Source: Ferruginibacter sp.
Lineage (GTDB): Bacteria > Bacteroidota > Bacteroidia > Chitinophagales > Chitinophagaceae
Direction of reading: 5' to 3'
Length of the DNA: 64,000 bases
Assembly (NCBI GenBank): GCA_013141115.1
Contig: JABFRP010000002.1
Span: forward strand, 918,647-982,646
Part shown: piece after piece, positions 49,913-59,309 of the stretch
Layout of the letters: each line of letters begins with the position of its first letter
Position numbering within the stretch: position 1 is the first letter of the stretch
The notes under the pieces: generated by a model
Database searches by the model: none
What the model was told of the DNA's origin: nothing
The model's input: only the letters and a program-made list of their open reading frames with translations
Made by a program: the position numbers and the translations under genes

Positions 49913-51322
49913 ATGCTTTTCAATAGTCTTGTCTTTGCAGAACTGCTTTTTATAACGTTTGTTCTCTATTACCAAAAGTGGCTGCTAAAATACCAGGTTT
50001 TAATTTTAATAATAGCCAGTCTGGTTTTTTATGCTTACACCAATCCGGCACTTTTAATATTGCTGCTTTTTTCTGCCGGAATAAATGTTGCTTCAAGTTA
50101 TTATGTAGCGTACGGTAATGCGGCTAACAGAAAATTAATTGCCACAGCAGGTGTTGTTTTTAATTTAACCGTACTTGCTTTTTTTAAATACAGTCCGCTT
50201 ATTGCTAAAAGCTTATTTCCCGAAACCAGTTCTGTTGGCGAATTTTTGCTCACTATACCATTACCAATTGGTATTTCCTTTTATACATTTGAAGGTATAA
50301 GTTTACTGGTTGATGTTTACAAAGAAAAAAAAGACGACGATAAATCGCTTGCCAACAGTTCGTTTAAAGAGCATGCCGGCCGAACATTATTTTTTATCTC
50401 CTTTTTTCCTCATTTAGTATCTGGCCCCATCTTAAAAGCGCATGATTTTTTGCCCCAGATCAAAGCAAAATTTTTGAAAGATATCAACTGGGAGCAGTGT
50501 TTTAAAAACCTGATCCTAGGTTATTTTCTTAAAATGGTAGTTGCAGATAATTTAAAAGATTTTACTTTTTGGATCGCCTTTCCCTACTTTCAGAGATATA
50601 CTGCCATTACATTAATAACCATGCTGTTTGGCTATAGCTGCCAGATATTTGCCGATTTTGCAGGGTATTCTCTTATTGCAATCGGGCTTGCCCAGCTGTT
50701 TGGCTACAACTTAATCAACAACTTTAATTTCCCTTACATTTCTTCGTCTATACAGGAGTTTTGGAAAAGATGGCATATTTCTTTATCCTCATTTTTAATG
50801 GAATATTTATATTTTCCATTAGGGGGCAACAGAAAAGGTAAAGTAAGAACCTATATCAATTTAATGATCACCATGTTTTTGGGCGGGCTGTGGCATGGCG
50901 CTGCATGGAGCTATGCTGTATGGGGGCTTGTACACGGCTCGGCTTTGGCAATTGAAAGAATGTTTAAAGATAAAATTAAACTGGGCTCTTATAAAGTGGT
51001 TGTTTTTTTTAAACGTATATTGGTATTCTGCCTGGTTACTTTTGCCTGGCTGTTTTTTAAGCTGCCCGATTTTTCGCAGGTAATAATCTACTTAAAAAAA
51101 ATTGCAACCACCATTTCACTAACATTCTATCCTGCATTATGTTTTAATATATTGCTGTATTCATCACCGGTATTTTTATACCACTTGGTTTACCTACTTA
51201 AAAAGAATAAAAAATTTGAAGCCTCTTTTAATAAATACAGTTACATTCTTTATGCTATTATGCTTTTTTTAATAGTAACCAATAGTGGCTCATCGGGTTC
51301 GTTTATTTATTTCCAATTTTAA
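49913..51322 (+). CDS. MBOAT-family O-acyltransferase (AlgI/PatA-like)
   Basis: A 469-residue integral membrane protein with ten or more helices. MBOAT landmarks are SFFPHLVSGPILKAHDFLPQ, FADFAGYSLIAIGLAQLFGY, IQEFWKRWHISLSSFLMEYLYFPLGGNRKG and LGGLWHGAAWSY with the catalytic His near residue 328. It moves an acyl (usually acetyl) group across the inner membrane onto an exported polymer. The downstream SGNH-like gene, 4 bases after its stop, is the expected partner. Confidence 0.93.
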   Translation: MLFNSLVFAELLFITFVLYYQKWLLKYQVLILIIASLVFYAYTNPALLILLLFSAGINVASSYYVAYGNAANRKLIATAGVVFNLTVLAFFKYSPLIAKSLFPETSSVGEFLLTIPLPIGISFYTFEGISLLVDVYKEKKDDDKSLANSSFKEHAGRTLFFISFFPHLVSGPILKAHDFLPQIKAKFLKDINWEQCFKNLILGYFLKMVVADNLKDFTFWIAFPYFQRYTAITLITMLFGYSCQIFADFAGYSLIAIGLAQLFGYNLINNFNFPYISSSIQEFWKRWHISLSSFLMEYLYFPLGGNRKGKVRTYINLMITMFLGGLWHGAAWSYAVWGLVHGSALAIERMFKDKIKLGSYKVVVFFKRILVFCLVTFAWLFFKLPDFSQVIIYLKKIATTISLTFYPALCFNILLYSSPVFLYHLVYLLKKNKKFEASFNKYSYILYAIMLFLIVTNSGSSGSFIYFQF

Positions 51323-51326
51323 TTTT

Positions 51327-52193
51327 ATGATCAAAAAAACAATACTTGTATTTGTCATACTTTTTGCAACCTACAATTGTATTGTAATATTCAACCCTGG
51401 TATTAGTGCACCGCAACAACAATGGCAGGATAATGTGGTAAAGGCTGAAAAATATATTTATGATAAGAGCGATACAGTTAGCAATGTAATTCTTGGTTCT
51501 TCTCTGGCACGCCTTATGGTCATGGATAGTTTACCCCATTATTATAACCTGGCATTTGCAGGGCAGGGCATTTTAGATGGCTTAGAAATTTTAAACCAGA
51601 CGGAAAAACTGCCGAAAAATATTTTTATTGAAACCAATACTGTTTTTACTGAGGCAAATAAATCCTTTACTGATGGCTTGTTTGATCCCCTCACCTTCTC
51701 TATAAAAAAATATTGCATTTCTTTAAGAAGTGATAAACAGCCGCTGGCTTTTATTTATCCTTCGCTGCAGGCAGCAATGCATAAGGGGAAAAATACAGAA
51801 GAATCAAAGGCTCCAGCTACTGACCAAACAGATGACAATGACCTTTTTAATAAAATGATCAAAATGCAAATAGAATATTATACCTGGACACCAGATAGTA
51901 ACATTGTAAATAAACAGTTTCTAGCACTTACCAACTATATCCGTATTTTAAAAAACAGGGGGGCAAACATTGTGTTTTTCGAATTACCTTTTAATTCTAA
52001 ATTAGTTGAATTGCCTTTGGCCAGATTGATAAGAAATAAATTTTACGAGCATTTTCCGGCAGCGCAAAATAATTATATTACAATGCCCGATTGTTCTAAT
52101 TATGTAACTAGCGACGGATTTCATTTAAAAGATGACGAAGCAAAAGTGTACACATCATATTTTAAAAAAGAATCAAAAAAATACTACCCTTAA
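51327..52193 (+). CDS. SGNH-like periplasmic partner of the MBOAT acyltransferase
   Basis: A 288-residue protein with an N-terminal membrane segment (KKTILVFVILFATYNCIVIF). Weak SGNH features are VILGSSLARLM (nucleophile Ser in GSS) and SDGFHLKDDEA (Asp and His) near the end. In AlgI/AlgJ/AlgX and PatA/PatB systems such a protein moves the acyl group to the sugar. I start it at 51327, since the earlier ATG overlaps the MBOAT gene. Family assignment is by context plus these motifs. Confidence 0.7.
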   Translation: MIKKTILVFVILFATYNCIVIFNPGISAPQQQWQDNVVKAEKYIYDKSDTVSNVILGSSLARLMVMDSLPHYYNLAFAGQGILDGLEILNQTEKLPKNIFIETNTVFTEANKSFTDGLFDPLTFSIKKYCISLRSDKQPLAFIYPSLQAAMHKGKNTEESKAPATDQTDDNDLFNKMIKMQIEYYTWTPDSNIVNKQFLALTNYIRILKNRGANIVFFELPFNSKLVELPLARLIRNKFYEHFPAAQNNYITMPDCSNYVTSDGFHLKDDEAKVYTSYFKKESKKYYP

Positions 52194-52277
52194 GTTTTAC
52201 ACTAGCCAGTTAAGTTGAAAGGGAAAATGTATTTAAAAAAACATAACAATAAATACCTGTAGGTAAAAAATAAGAAA

Positions 52278-54416
52278 ATGAAAATTCTGTCTGCCCTTTT
52301 ATTTATTTTATTTTTCTACAGTGGCTTTGCTACTACATATTATATCAGCCCCAACGGAAATGACAGGTCAGGCAATGGCAGCCAAAGTACCCCATGGCAA
52401 TCTTTATATTTAGCTACCAGCAGCGTAAACAAGCCCGGAGATATTATTCATGTAATGGCTGGCACTTATAATGAAACAATTACCAGTAATCTTGCAATAG
52501 GTGTAAGTATTGAAGGCGAGGGAGCCACTTCAATTATTCAATCCACTGTATTATCTACCGAGTTTATACCGTTAATTACCGCAGCATCTGCCGAAGGTAC
52601 TTCTGGCAATCAGCATATCAGTAATATAAAATTAAATGGCAATAATAAAGTTTCGTGGGCAATAGTAATAGCGGGGCGCTCTAATTTTTCTATTCATGAT
52701 TGTACCATTGTAGATTTTATTGACAGGGGAATTGTGTGGGGAGGAAGAAGCGATGGTACGGATACTGAACCTGCTTTATATGCAACTGGTAATACATTTT
52801 ACAATAATACGGTAGCCAATTGTGCAACATACGAAGGATTTGGAAGAGGTTGCCTTAATATTGGCGGACAGCAAGGCATGCTCATCTACAATAACAACAT
52901 CAGCCAAACCAGCAGGCCTCATGGAAAAAACGGATGGCCTATTAAATACTGGAATGGCGGCTGGTTAAAGGGTTTAAAGATTTATAATAACACTATTACA
53001 AAAGCAGTTTTTGGCGGAACATATAATGGCGATAATGGCTGGGATTTTGCAATTGAATTATGGAATCAATCCGGAACAGAAATTTATAATAATAAAATAC
53101 AGGGCGCAGTTGACCTTTGCTGGAATGTAAAAGGCCAATATCCCTACAGCGTTTATGTACATGATAATTTTATTGGCCAGCCTGCATTAAATACACACAG
53201 AGAAAGCGGTATAATACTGGAAGAAATTACCGAAAAAGCAATAATAGAAAAAAACCAATTGAAAAATGTTTGTACCGGCATCGCATTTTCAACCTATAAC
53301 TCAACTCCTATTTCCGATGTTATTATAAAAGATAATATCATGGAAAATATTGGTACACTAAATACCGGCAAAGGCAGTTTTGGTGCAGGTATTGAATTTT
53401 ACAGCGACGGGCACAACAATTATTCAATAGATAATTTTACAGTAGTCAATAATAAAATCATTGCCAATTCAAAAGACAATCCGTGGAACGGACTGGCATT
53501 TGGCGGTGCTGCCTATATACAAAATCTTAAAGTTCAAAATAATACAATAGCAAATTTTAGTGCAGGATACATCACTATAAACCCTGCATCGGTAGTTGAT
53601 ACTTTAATAATTGAAAATAATACCCTGTACGGAAATGCCAACAATAACGAACCCTTTTTTTTGGGAGGTTTGCCTAAAAATTTGATCCAAAAAAGTAATC
53701 AAATAAAAAAATCAGAGAACCCTTCTGCAAACCCCTCCATAAATTTTAAACAACATATTTTAAAACCATTGTATTATGATTTGAAGAGAACAAGTGTTTT
53801 AGAGTTTATTGCATTATTTTCCATTATCATTAGCATATGGTTTTGCTATAAAGAAAACATATATGTTTACCCGCTGGTACTTATCAATATAGTTATCCGT
53901 ATTTTTTTAAGTTTTGATGAAGGTTTGCCGGGGGAAGCTATCATTAGTTTTTATTTTATAATTATGTGTGCATATGGCTGGTTTTTATGGAGCAAAAGAG
54001 ATAAAAGAAAACATCGTATTGTTCGTGTTACTTCTTCTACCGGAAAAGAATGGCTTATACAATTCGGCCTTTTTATAATAAGCTATGTGGCTATTTTTAT
54101 TTGCGTTTCCAGCTTTAAAAGTATTTTCAGCCATCAAATTACGCCTGTAGCCTATTCATTTGTTAGTGCGGCTGCTTTTACCGGCATGTGGTTAACCATA
54201 AAAAAGAAAACAGAAAGCTGGTATTGGTGGATTGCGGCATGCTTACCTTTAATACCATTATATTTTATAACCCACCTTATTTTAGACAGCGCATATTATT
54301 CATTTTTACTGCTACTACTACTGCCCGCATTATATGAATGGAGAAAAAGGAAGATAAAATTCTTAAAAAGAAAACAGCAGCATGTACATGCTGCTGCAAT
54401 TAATAGTTTAAGCTGA
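52278..54416 (+). CDS. Parallel beta-helix protein fused to a PnuC-like membrane domain
   Basis: A 712-residue protein. A signal peptide (YSGFATTYY, about residue 18) is followed by a right-handed beta-helix (about 25-480) with repeated coils such as GLKIYNNTITKAV, IEKNQLKNVCTGIAF and IIENNTLYGNA; GNDRSGNGSQSTPW is a start typical of polysaccharide-lyase-like helices. From about 505 come seven membrane helices resembling the PnuC nicotinamide-riboside transporter (FYFIIMCAYGWFLW, TGKEWLIQFGLFIISY, AAAFTGMWLTIKKKTESWYWWI). The beta-helix part is clearly paralogous to the protein at 60528. The fusion is unusual; see findings. Confidence 0.82.
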   Translation: MKILSALLFILFFYSGFATTYYISPNGNDRSGNGSQSTPWQSLYLATSSVNKPGDIIHVMAGTYNETITSNLAIGVSIEGEGATSIIQSTVLSTEFIPLITAASAEGTSGNQHISNIKLNGNNKVSWAIVIAGRSNFSIHDCTIVDFIDRGIVWGGRSDGTDTEPALYATGNTFYNNTVANCATYEGFGRGCLNIGGQQGMLIYNNNISQTSRPHGKNGWPIKYWNGGWLKGLKIYNNTITKAVFGGTYNGDNGWDFAIELWNQSGTEIYNNKIQGAVDLCWNVKGQYPYSVYVHDNFIGQPALNTHRESGIILEEITEKAIIEKNQLKNVCTGIAFSTYNSTPISDVIIKDNIMENIGTLNTGKGSFGAGIEFYSDGHNNYSIDNFTVVNNKIIANSKDNPWNGLAFGGAAYIQNLKVQNNTIANFSAGYITINPASVVDTLIIENNTLYGNANNNEPFFLGGLPKNLIQKSNQIKKSENPSANPSINFKQHILKPLYYDLKRTSVLEFIALFSIIISIWFCYKENIYVYPLVLINIVIRIFLSFDEGLPGEAIISFYFIIMCAYGWFLWSKRDKRKHRIVRVTSSTGKEWLIQFGLFIISYVAIFICVSSFKSIFSHQITPVAYSFVSAAAFTGMWLTIKKKTESWYWWIAACLPLIPLYFITHLILDSAYYSFLLLLLLPALYEWRKRKIKFLKRKQQHVHAAAINSLS

Positions 54417-54428
54417 TAAATTATTTTA

Positions 54429-55988
54429 TTAAGTAAGGGGCAGTTTTATTTGTTCTTTAATATGATCAGAAAGCCTGAGACTTATAGCTACAACAGTAAG
54501 CGTAGGGTTAGCAGCTCCGCCTGTTGTATAACATGATGAGCCTGCTACAAATAAATTATTGATGCCGTGTACTTTGCAATTGGCATCTACAACACCCGTT
54601 TTAGGGTCGTCACTCATACGTGTGGTTCCCATTTGATGCCATCCACCACTAACAAAGTCGCTAGGTATATTATCATCTTTTTCATCAAGCATAAAATCGG
54701 GTAACCTTACCCGGCCAATGCCAGCTGCGCCAACTTGCTGCCCCAAAACTTTACTTAAGGTGGTTACTGTTTTTTTATCAAGCGGCAACATTTGCCAGTT
54801 TAAATTAACACGGGGTACGCCTAAAGCATCTTTTTCGTTATTAAGCGTTACTCGGGATAAAGGATTAGGAACCTGTTCCATTACCGTGGTTAGCCCGTAA
54901 GCTTTAAAAAGCTTGGAGGGCATAAAATGCCTTTCAAAAAAACTTCTTTTATCTAAGCTATTATATTTTGCAAATGAATCCAGACTTTTTCGTGGATCAT
55001 CGTTAGACCACATTTTTATATTTGAAATGCTATTCTCAGCAAACTCCTGGGGTAAAAGAGCAATAGTACCATTAAGTACTTTTAATTCGGTTTGGGTTTT
55101 TTCTGAAAAGGCCAATTGAGCCCTTACTTTGGTTCCTTCTACTAATTCATAAAGCTTCAACGGATCCGGATTAAGCAATCTCAGTTCTCCTGATTTAATA
55201 TGCGGATGCTCCATAAAATATCTTCCAACAAGGTCGTTATCATTTCCAAGGCCTGCAGCAGCCTGTTTGTTTGAAGCCAGTAACAATCTTGAGTTTTGAA
55301 TGGCGCAACAAGCCAGAATAAAAAATCTTGCCTTTACAGTATGTTGCTTGCCTGCACTATTTTTTACAGTTACCTGTTTAATAGCAGATACATTTTCCAC
55401 TGCATTTATGTCAACTACATTGGCGTAAGTGTACAAATAAATATTCTTTGCATTTACTATAGTATCCTTGTATTTTGTTCCAAACCTTGTTGGCGGGCTT
55501 TGCTGCCAAACTTTACTCCACATAACATTTTTATCCAGAGGAAGTGGCTTTAAAGCAGGGTTTTGTTTTTGCCAGTATTTTAAATCCCATTCGCAAGCAC
55601 CCAGGTCAAGTATAGGATGGGCTCTTGGGTAAAAAGGCGCAATGTCCTGTAATTTTATAGGCCATCCGCTATTATCAACCCAGTCTCTTTTTTTAAAATC
55701 TATTTCATCAAAAGTAGAGCAAACGCCACCCCAATGGCCGGTAGTACCACCAAAAAAATGTAGCCGGCTTGATTTGATGGGAAAGTAAGGACGGCCGGTT
55801 AACTCACCTCTGTAAAGTTCCTGCACTGTATCATCATACTCAAATCCACCGCCTTCTAAAAGAATAACTTTGTAAGGACTGTTATTCCATTCAAGCGCTA
55901 TACTTATACCTGCTGCGCCTGCACCAATTATACAGATATCTCCTTCAATTATTGATTGATCATCAATGGCCCTGGCGTCTATATGCAT
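54429..55988 (-). CDS. GMC-family FAD-dependent oxidoreductase
   Basis: A 519-residue flavoenzyme. The FAD-binding start is IIEGDICIIGAGAAGISIALEW (GxGxxG), then LLEGGGFEY and FFGGTTGHWGGVCSTFD. The C-terminal GMC part has GGWHQMGTTRMSDDPKTGVVD with the catalytic His, and NLFVAGSSCYTTGGAANPTLTVVAISLRL. It oxidises an alcohol or sugar carbon. The gene at 56005 encodes a small exported partner, as in gluconate 2-dehydrogenase-type complexes. No signal peptide is seen on the large protein. Convergent with the beta-helix/PnuC gene. Confidence 0.9.
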   Translation of the reverse strand: MHIDARAIDDQSIIEGDICIIGAGAAGISIALEWNNSPYKVILLEGGGFEYDDTVQELYRGELTGRPYFPIKSSRLHFFGGTTGHWGGVCSTFDEIDFKKRDWVDNSGWPIKLQDIAPFYPRAHPILDLGACEWDLKYWQKQNPALKPLPLDKNVMWSKVWQQSPPTRFGTKYKDTIVNAKNIYLYTYANVVDINAVENVSAIKQVTVKNSAGKQHTVKARFFILACCAIQNSRLLLASNKQAAAGLGNDNDLVGRYFMEHPHIKSGELRLLNPDPLKLYELVEGTKVRAQLAFSEKTQTELKVLNGTIALLPQEFAENSISNIKMWSNDDPRKSLDSFAKYNSLDKRSFFERHFMPSKLFKAYGLTTVMEQVPNPLSRVTLNNEKDALGVPRVNLNWQMLPLDKKTVTTLSKVLGQQVGAAGIGRVRLPDFMLDEKDDNIPSDFVSGGWHQMGTTRMSDDPKTGVVDANCKVHGINNLFVAGSSCYTTGGAANPTLTVVAISLRLSDHIKEQIKLPLT

Positions 55989-56004
55989 ATATTAAGTCTT
56001 AAAT

Positions 56005-56391
56005 TCAGCTTAAAGAAAAAATTGCACATTGTCGTGCTTCAGTTATAGAAATTTCCCACCCGTTAATTACAATAGTTTTGGACGTTATAAAATCTTCGTG
56101 AATTTTTTTTTCAACTAATTTTCTTACGCCGGCCTTATCAGTAATTTTTAGTTTTTTTTCACCCCCACTGTCTGCCAAAATTAAATTAGTCAATTTTTGT
56201 TTTTCATTTTCTCCGGGCACCTGGGTTCTATACCCCATTCCTATACTTCGTAATGTTGGTTCGTCAAAAATATTACTTAAAAAATCCGGAGTTGATATGG
56301 GGTCTGTATTATTGCGGCTTTTAAAATAGTAAGCAACAGGTAAACCAATTAGCACAACTGAGGCTGTAGCAATAAATGTCTTTCTTTTCAT
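56005..56391 (-). CDS. Small subunit-like partner of the GMC oxidoreductase
   Basis: A 128-residue protein with an N-terminal membrane segment or signal (KTFIATASVVLIGLPVAYYF). The mature part includes FDEPTLRSIGMGYRTQVPGENEKQKL and ends in EISITEARQCAIFSL, similar in layout to gluconate 2-dehydrogenase subunit 3-type proteins. It lies 16 bases upstream of the GMC gene, so they are very likely cotranscribed and form one complex. A twin-arginine motif is not present. Confidence 0.65.
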   Translation of the reverse strand: MKRKTFIATASVVLIGLPVAYYFKSRNNTDPISTPDFLSNIFDEPTLRSIGMGYRTQVPGENEKQKLTNLILADSGGEKKLKITDKAGVRKLVEKKIHEDFITSKTIVINGWEISITEARQCAIFSLS

Positions 56392-56650
56392 AAAAGGTAC
56401 AATATAAAAAAAATGCTATTATCCACTGTCAAAATTAGGGGCAATTTACTTACAGGTTAATAAATTTATTCTATGGCTTTTAAAATCAAAAATATTTTCT
56501 ATAGTAACCATATTTATAGCTTTTTATTGTTCTCAACCACTCAAACATCACCAATAATTTCAATATTTAATTAATAAACCATTGAATAAGAATTGTGTTT
56601 CCTGTATTCTGTTATTTAAACCAGTATAAACGGCGCTCACATTATCGCAA

Positions 56651-57724
56651 TTACCTGGCTGCTTCCAAAAGCAATTGCGCCTTTGCAAGTCTTCTTTTAA
56701 ATATATTACCTCCATTAAAAAAATACACTGTTCTGTAAAAAGATGTAATTCCTTTAAGTATGTAATAATAAATTTTTACTGCAGCAGGTTTTATTGGTTT
56801 AATTCCCAAGGTGTTTACATCAAAAGCAAAATTTTCATTTACTTTTTTATAGGTTTTTTCAATCTCGTTAAACTTCAGGTTTAAAATATTTGCTGCAATA
56901 TTAGCGGGCACTTTAAAATACCTTAGTAAAAAAGAATACAACCGGAAATCTACAATAACAAACCCCTTTAATGTATCCACATTAAGAGATGAATTACTGA
57001 TCCATCTGTATACAGACAGTACCTGATCCATTTTATACACTTTGTAAAAGTGTGAAAATAATACCACTAAGCACAGATCCATTGATAACAGGTACTGTGG
57101 ATTAAATCCGCCAAGAGAGAAAAATTTTTTTCTGTTAAATAATATACCCGTGTTTGCTCCAACAGTGTTGCTTAAACAATGATCGGTATCATAAACCCTC
57201 GTAATTTTTTTTGAGGATGAGAACTTTGACATATCTAATTTATCACGATCGTGCAGTTGGTATTGTGCTGGTTTTAAAATTCCTATATCCGGTTCCTGGT
57301 CTACAATTTTCATACAAACCTTTAAAAAATCAGGCAATAGCAAATCATCATCGTGTATCATTACCACCCATTCTGCATCCGCCAATTCGAAACACCGGTT
57401 GGTATTACCGATCATTTTAAGATTTTGCTCATTTTTATAGTAGCTGATGCGGCTGTTGCTGTAGCTGCCCAGTAATTTTTCTGTTTCACATCCTCTTTCA
57501 GGGTTATCATCCACCACTATTATATTATACTGCTCATAACCTTGCTGGTTAATGGCAGACTCTAAAGCTTCCTGTAACAGGTCGGTTCTTTTATAAGTAG
57601 GAATTACGATAGTAACCTTAGGAGTAAAATTCAATTTAGATGCTATAAGGCTGATGGACCGGGTATTGGCATGTTCTTTAAAATTATCGGTTATTTGAAA
57701 AAAATCGGTGTTTTGATCTACCAT
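56651..57724 (-). CDS. Family 2 glycosyltransferase
   Basis: A 357-residue GT-A fold protein: TIVIPTYKRTDLLQEALESAINQ, YNIIVVDDNPE, and the metal-binding DDD in WVVMIHDDDLLLPDFL. It adds a sugar from a nucleotide donor to a growing lipid-linked glycan at the cytoplasmic membrane. The start overlaps the end of the flippase gene by 41 bases, so the two are cotranscribed and probably translationally coupled. Donor and acceptor are unknown. The 260 bases after it show no gene. Confidence 0.9.
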   Translation of the reverse strand: MVDQNTDFFQITDNFKEHANTRSISLIASKLNFTPKVTIVIPTYKRTDLLQEALESAINQQGYEQYNIIVVDDNPERGCETEKLLGSYSNSRISYYKNEQNLKMIGNTNRCFELADAEWVVMIHDDDLLLPDFLKVCMKIVDQEPDIGILKPAQYQLHDRDKLDMSKFSSSKKITRVYDTDHCLSNTVGANTGILFNRKKFFSLGGFNPQYLLSMDLCLVVLFSHFYKVYKMDQVLSVYRWISNSSLNVDTLKGFVIVDFRLYSFLLRYFKVPANIAANILNLKFNEIEKTYKKVNENFAFDVNTLGIKPIKPAAVKIYYYILKGITSFYRTVYFFNGGNIFKRRLAKAQLLLEAAR

Positions 57725-59135
57725 AATAATATTCTTTTTGTTTAGTATATACTTCTGAAAAGGCTAGTCGTAAAAAAGTGATAAAGCTAATTTTAAATTC
57801 TTTACAAATAACCTGTGGCCATTTCCAATTACTGTAAGCAAGTTGCACAATTCCCTGTACCAATACCAACCCTAATATTCCCAAACCGGTAAATTGCAAA
57901 CTAAGAAAACTCCCAAGCGCAATAAGACCTCCGGTTATTAAGGATATCCCCATAAAAGGAACTGTGTTTCCAATTACAATCATAGTTGCAAAAAAAGAAT
58001 GATTGAGTTCCAGCAGGATGATTACTAAATATAAAATCATAATACCTGATGCCGGTAAAATTATTGTTGACTTTAGCAATGATAATAACCATGGAGCTAA
58101 AAATAAAAAAGCTACTCCCATAAAAATAAACAGTAAATAATAAATACCCATACTGTAAGAAAAACTCTTTAGCAACATATCTTTTTCGCCTTTTATTTTT
58201 AATGATGACAGCCGTGGTTCAGAAAGAATAAACAAGGTGCCCGATAAAGTAGATATTATTCCAACAAACTGCATCATCAACCCATACGACGCTATATTTT
58301 GCAATGATAAGTAAAGGCCGGCCAGAAACATACTAAACTTGGTGATGGCATAGCCACTAATATAAGCCAAGCCTATTTTTTTGGCATTATGCCAGATAAT
58401 TGTAAACAGGTCAACTTTTTCCTGCTTTGTTATATCATAAACATTGATCTTTTCCTGCAGCTCTTTGGTAAAAAAATATTTATACGAAAAATGCCTGTTA
58501 ATTAAAGGGGAAATTAAATTTGCGATAACAATTGATAATAATCCAACGCCAAGAAGTAATAAAATAACTGCTATGATAATGTATACAATTTTGGAATACA
58601 CCATCGCCTTTTTCGATTCCATTATCATCCCTTTGCCCGTAAGTAAGGATGTGTAATAAGTATAATAAATATTAATAAAAGTTGAAAAAGAATAGACGAT
58701 CCAGATAAAAAGTGCATTATGTACATTAACAAAACCGTTAGTTACTTCGTAGATGTAAAATGTACCCAATGTTAGCATTACCAAAAGCACTATTACAGAT
58801 AACAACCGATAAACCGATCTGGCTGTATGTATCATTGTAGATAGCAGACGGTAATTTATTGCTTCTTTTTTATCTTCATTTACTTCAATGCCTTCTTTTT
58901 TTAAAGTTTGAGCACCGCTGAATATATATGTAATGTTACGTGCAAACTGAGGGGCAAATCCAAAATCGAATAAAGCGACCATAGAACCAACTGTAAGCAT
59001 CAGGTAGTTCATCCCAATTTCATCAGGTTTAAGCATTCGCAAAACAATGGGCAACATAATTATACCTGACGCAATAGAAAAAAACTGTGCAAAATACCCC
59101 CAAATAATATCCTTTTTTGATAGATCTATCTTCAT
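57684..59135 (-). CDS. Polysaccharide flippase (Wzx-like, MATE/MOP fold)
   Basis: A 483-residue protein with about 12 to 14 membrane helices, starting DIIWGYFAQFFSIASGIIMLPIVLRMLKPDEIGMNYLMLTVGSMVALFDFGF, the usual opening of Wzx/oligosaccharide flippases. It moves lipid-linked oligosaccharide to the periplasmic side. It lies in the same direction as the FkbM gene (59310) and the glycosyltransferase. Confidence 0.9.
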   Translation of the reverse strand: MKIDLSKKDIIWGYFAQFFSIASGIIMLPIVLRMLKPDEIGMNYLMLTVGSMVALFDFGFAPQFARNITYIFSGAQTLKKEGIEVNEDKKEAINYRLLSTMIHTARSVYRLLSVIVLLVMLTLGTFYIYEVTNGFVNVHNALFIWIVYSFSTFINIYYTYYTSLLTGKGMIMESKKAMVYSKIVYIIIAVILLLLGVGLLSIVIANLISPLINRHFSYKYFFTKELQEKINVYDITKQEKVDLFTIIWHNAKKIGLAYISGYAITKFSMFLAGLYLSLQNIASYGLMMQFVGIISTLSGTLFILSEPRLSSLKIKGEKDMLLKSFSYSMGIYYLLFIFMGVAFLFLAPWLLSLLKSTIILPASGIMILYLVIILLELNHSFFATMIVIGNTVPFMGISLITGGLIALGSFLSLQFTGLGILGLVLVQGIVQLAYSNWKWPQVICKEFKISFITFLRLAFSEVYTKQKEYYYGRSKHRFFSNNR

Positions 59136-59309
59136 TCAAATGAAATTAGTAATTAAATTCAATAATCTTATCCCTGCCAAACTCAACAAGTAACATACAG
59201 CAAATTAACAACCTTCTTTTTAATGAAAACATGCTGTTTCACCTTTGCCGCTTATTAATGCAGCAAGTTTTTAAATAAACTTAAAATACCAATAAGTGGG
59301 ATTTGATGG

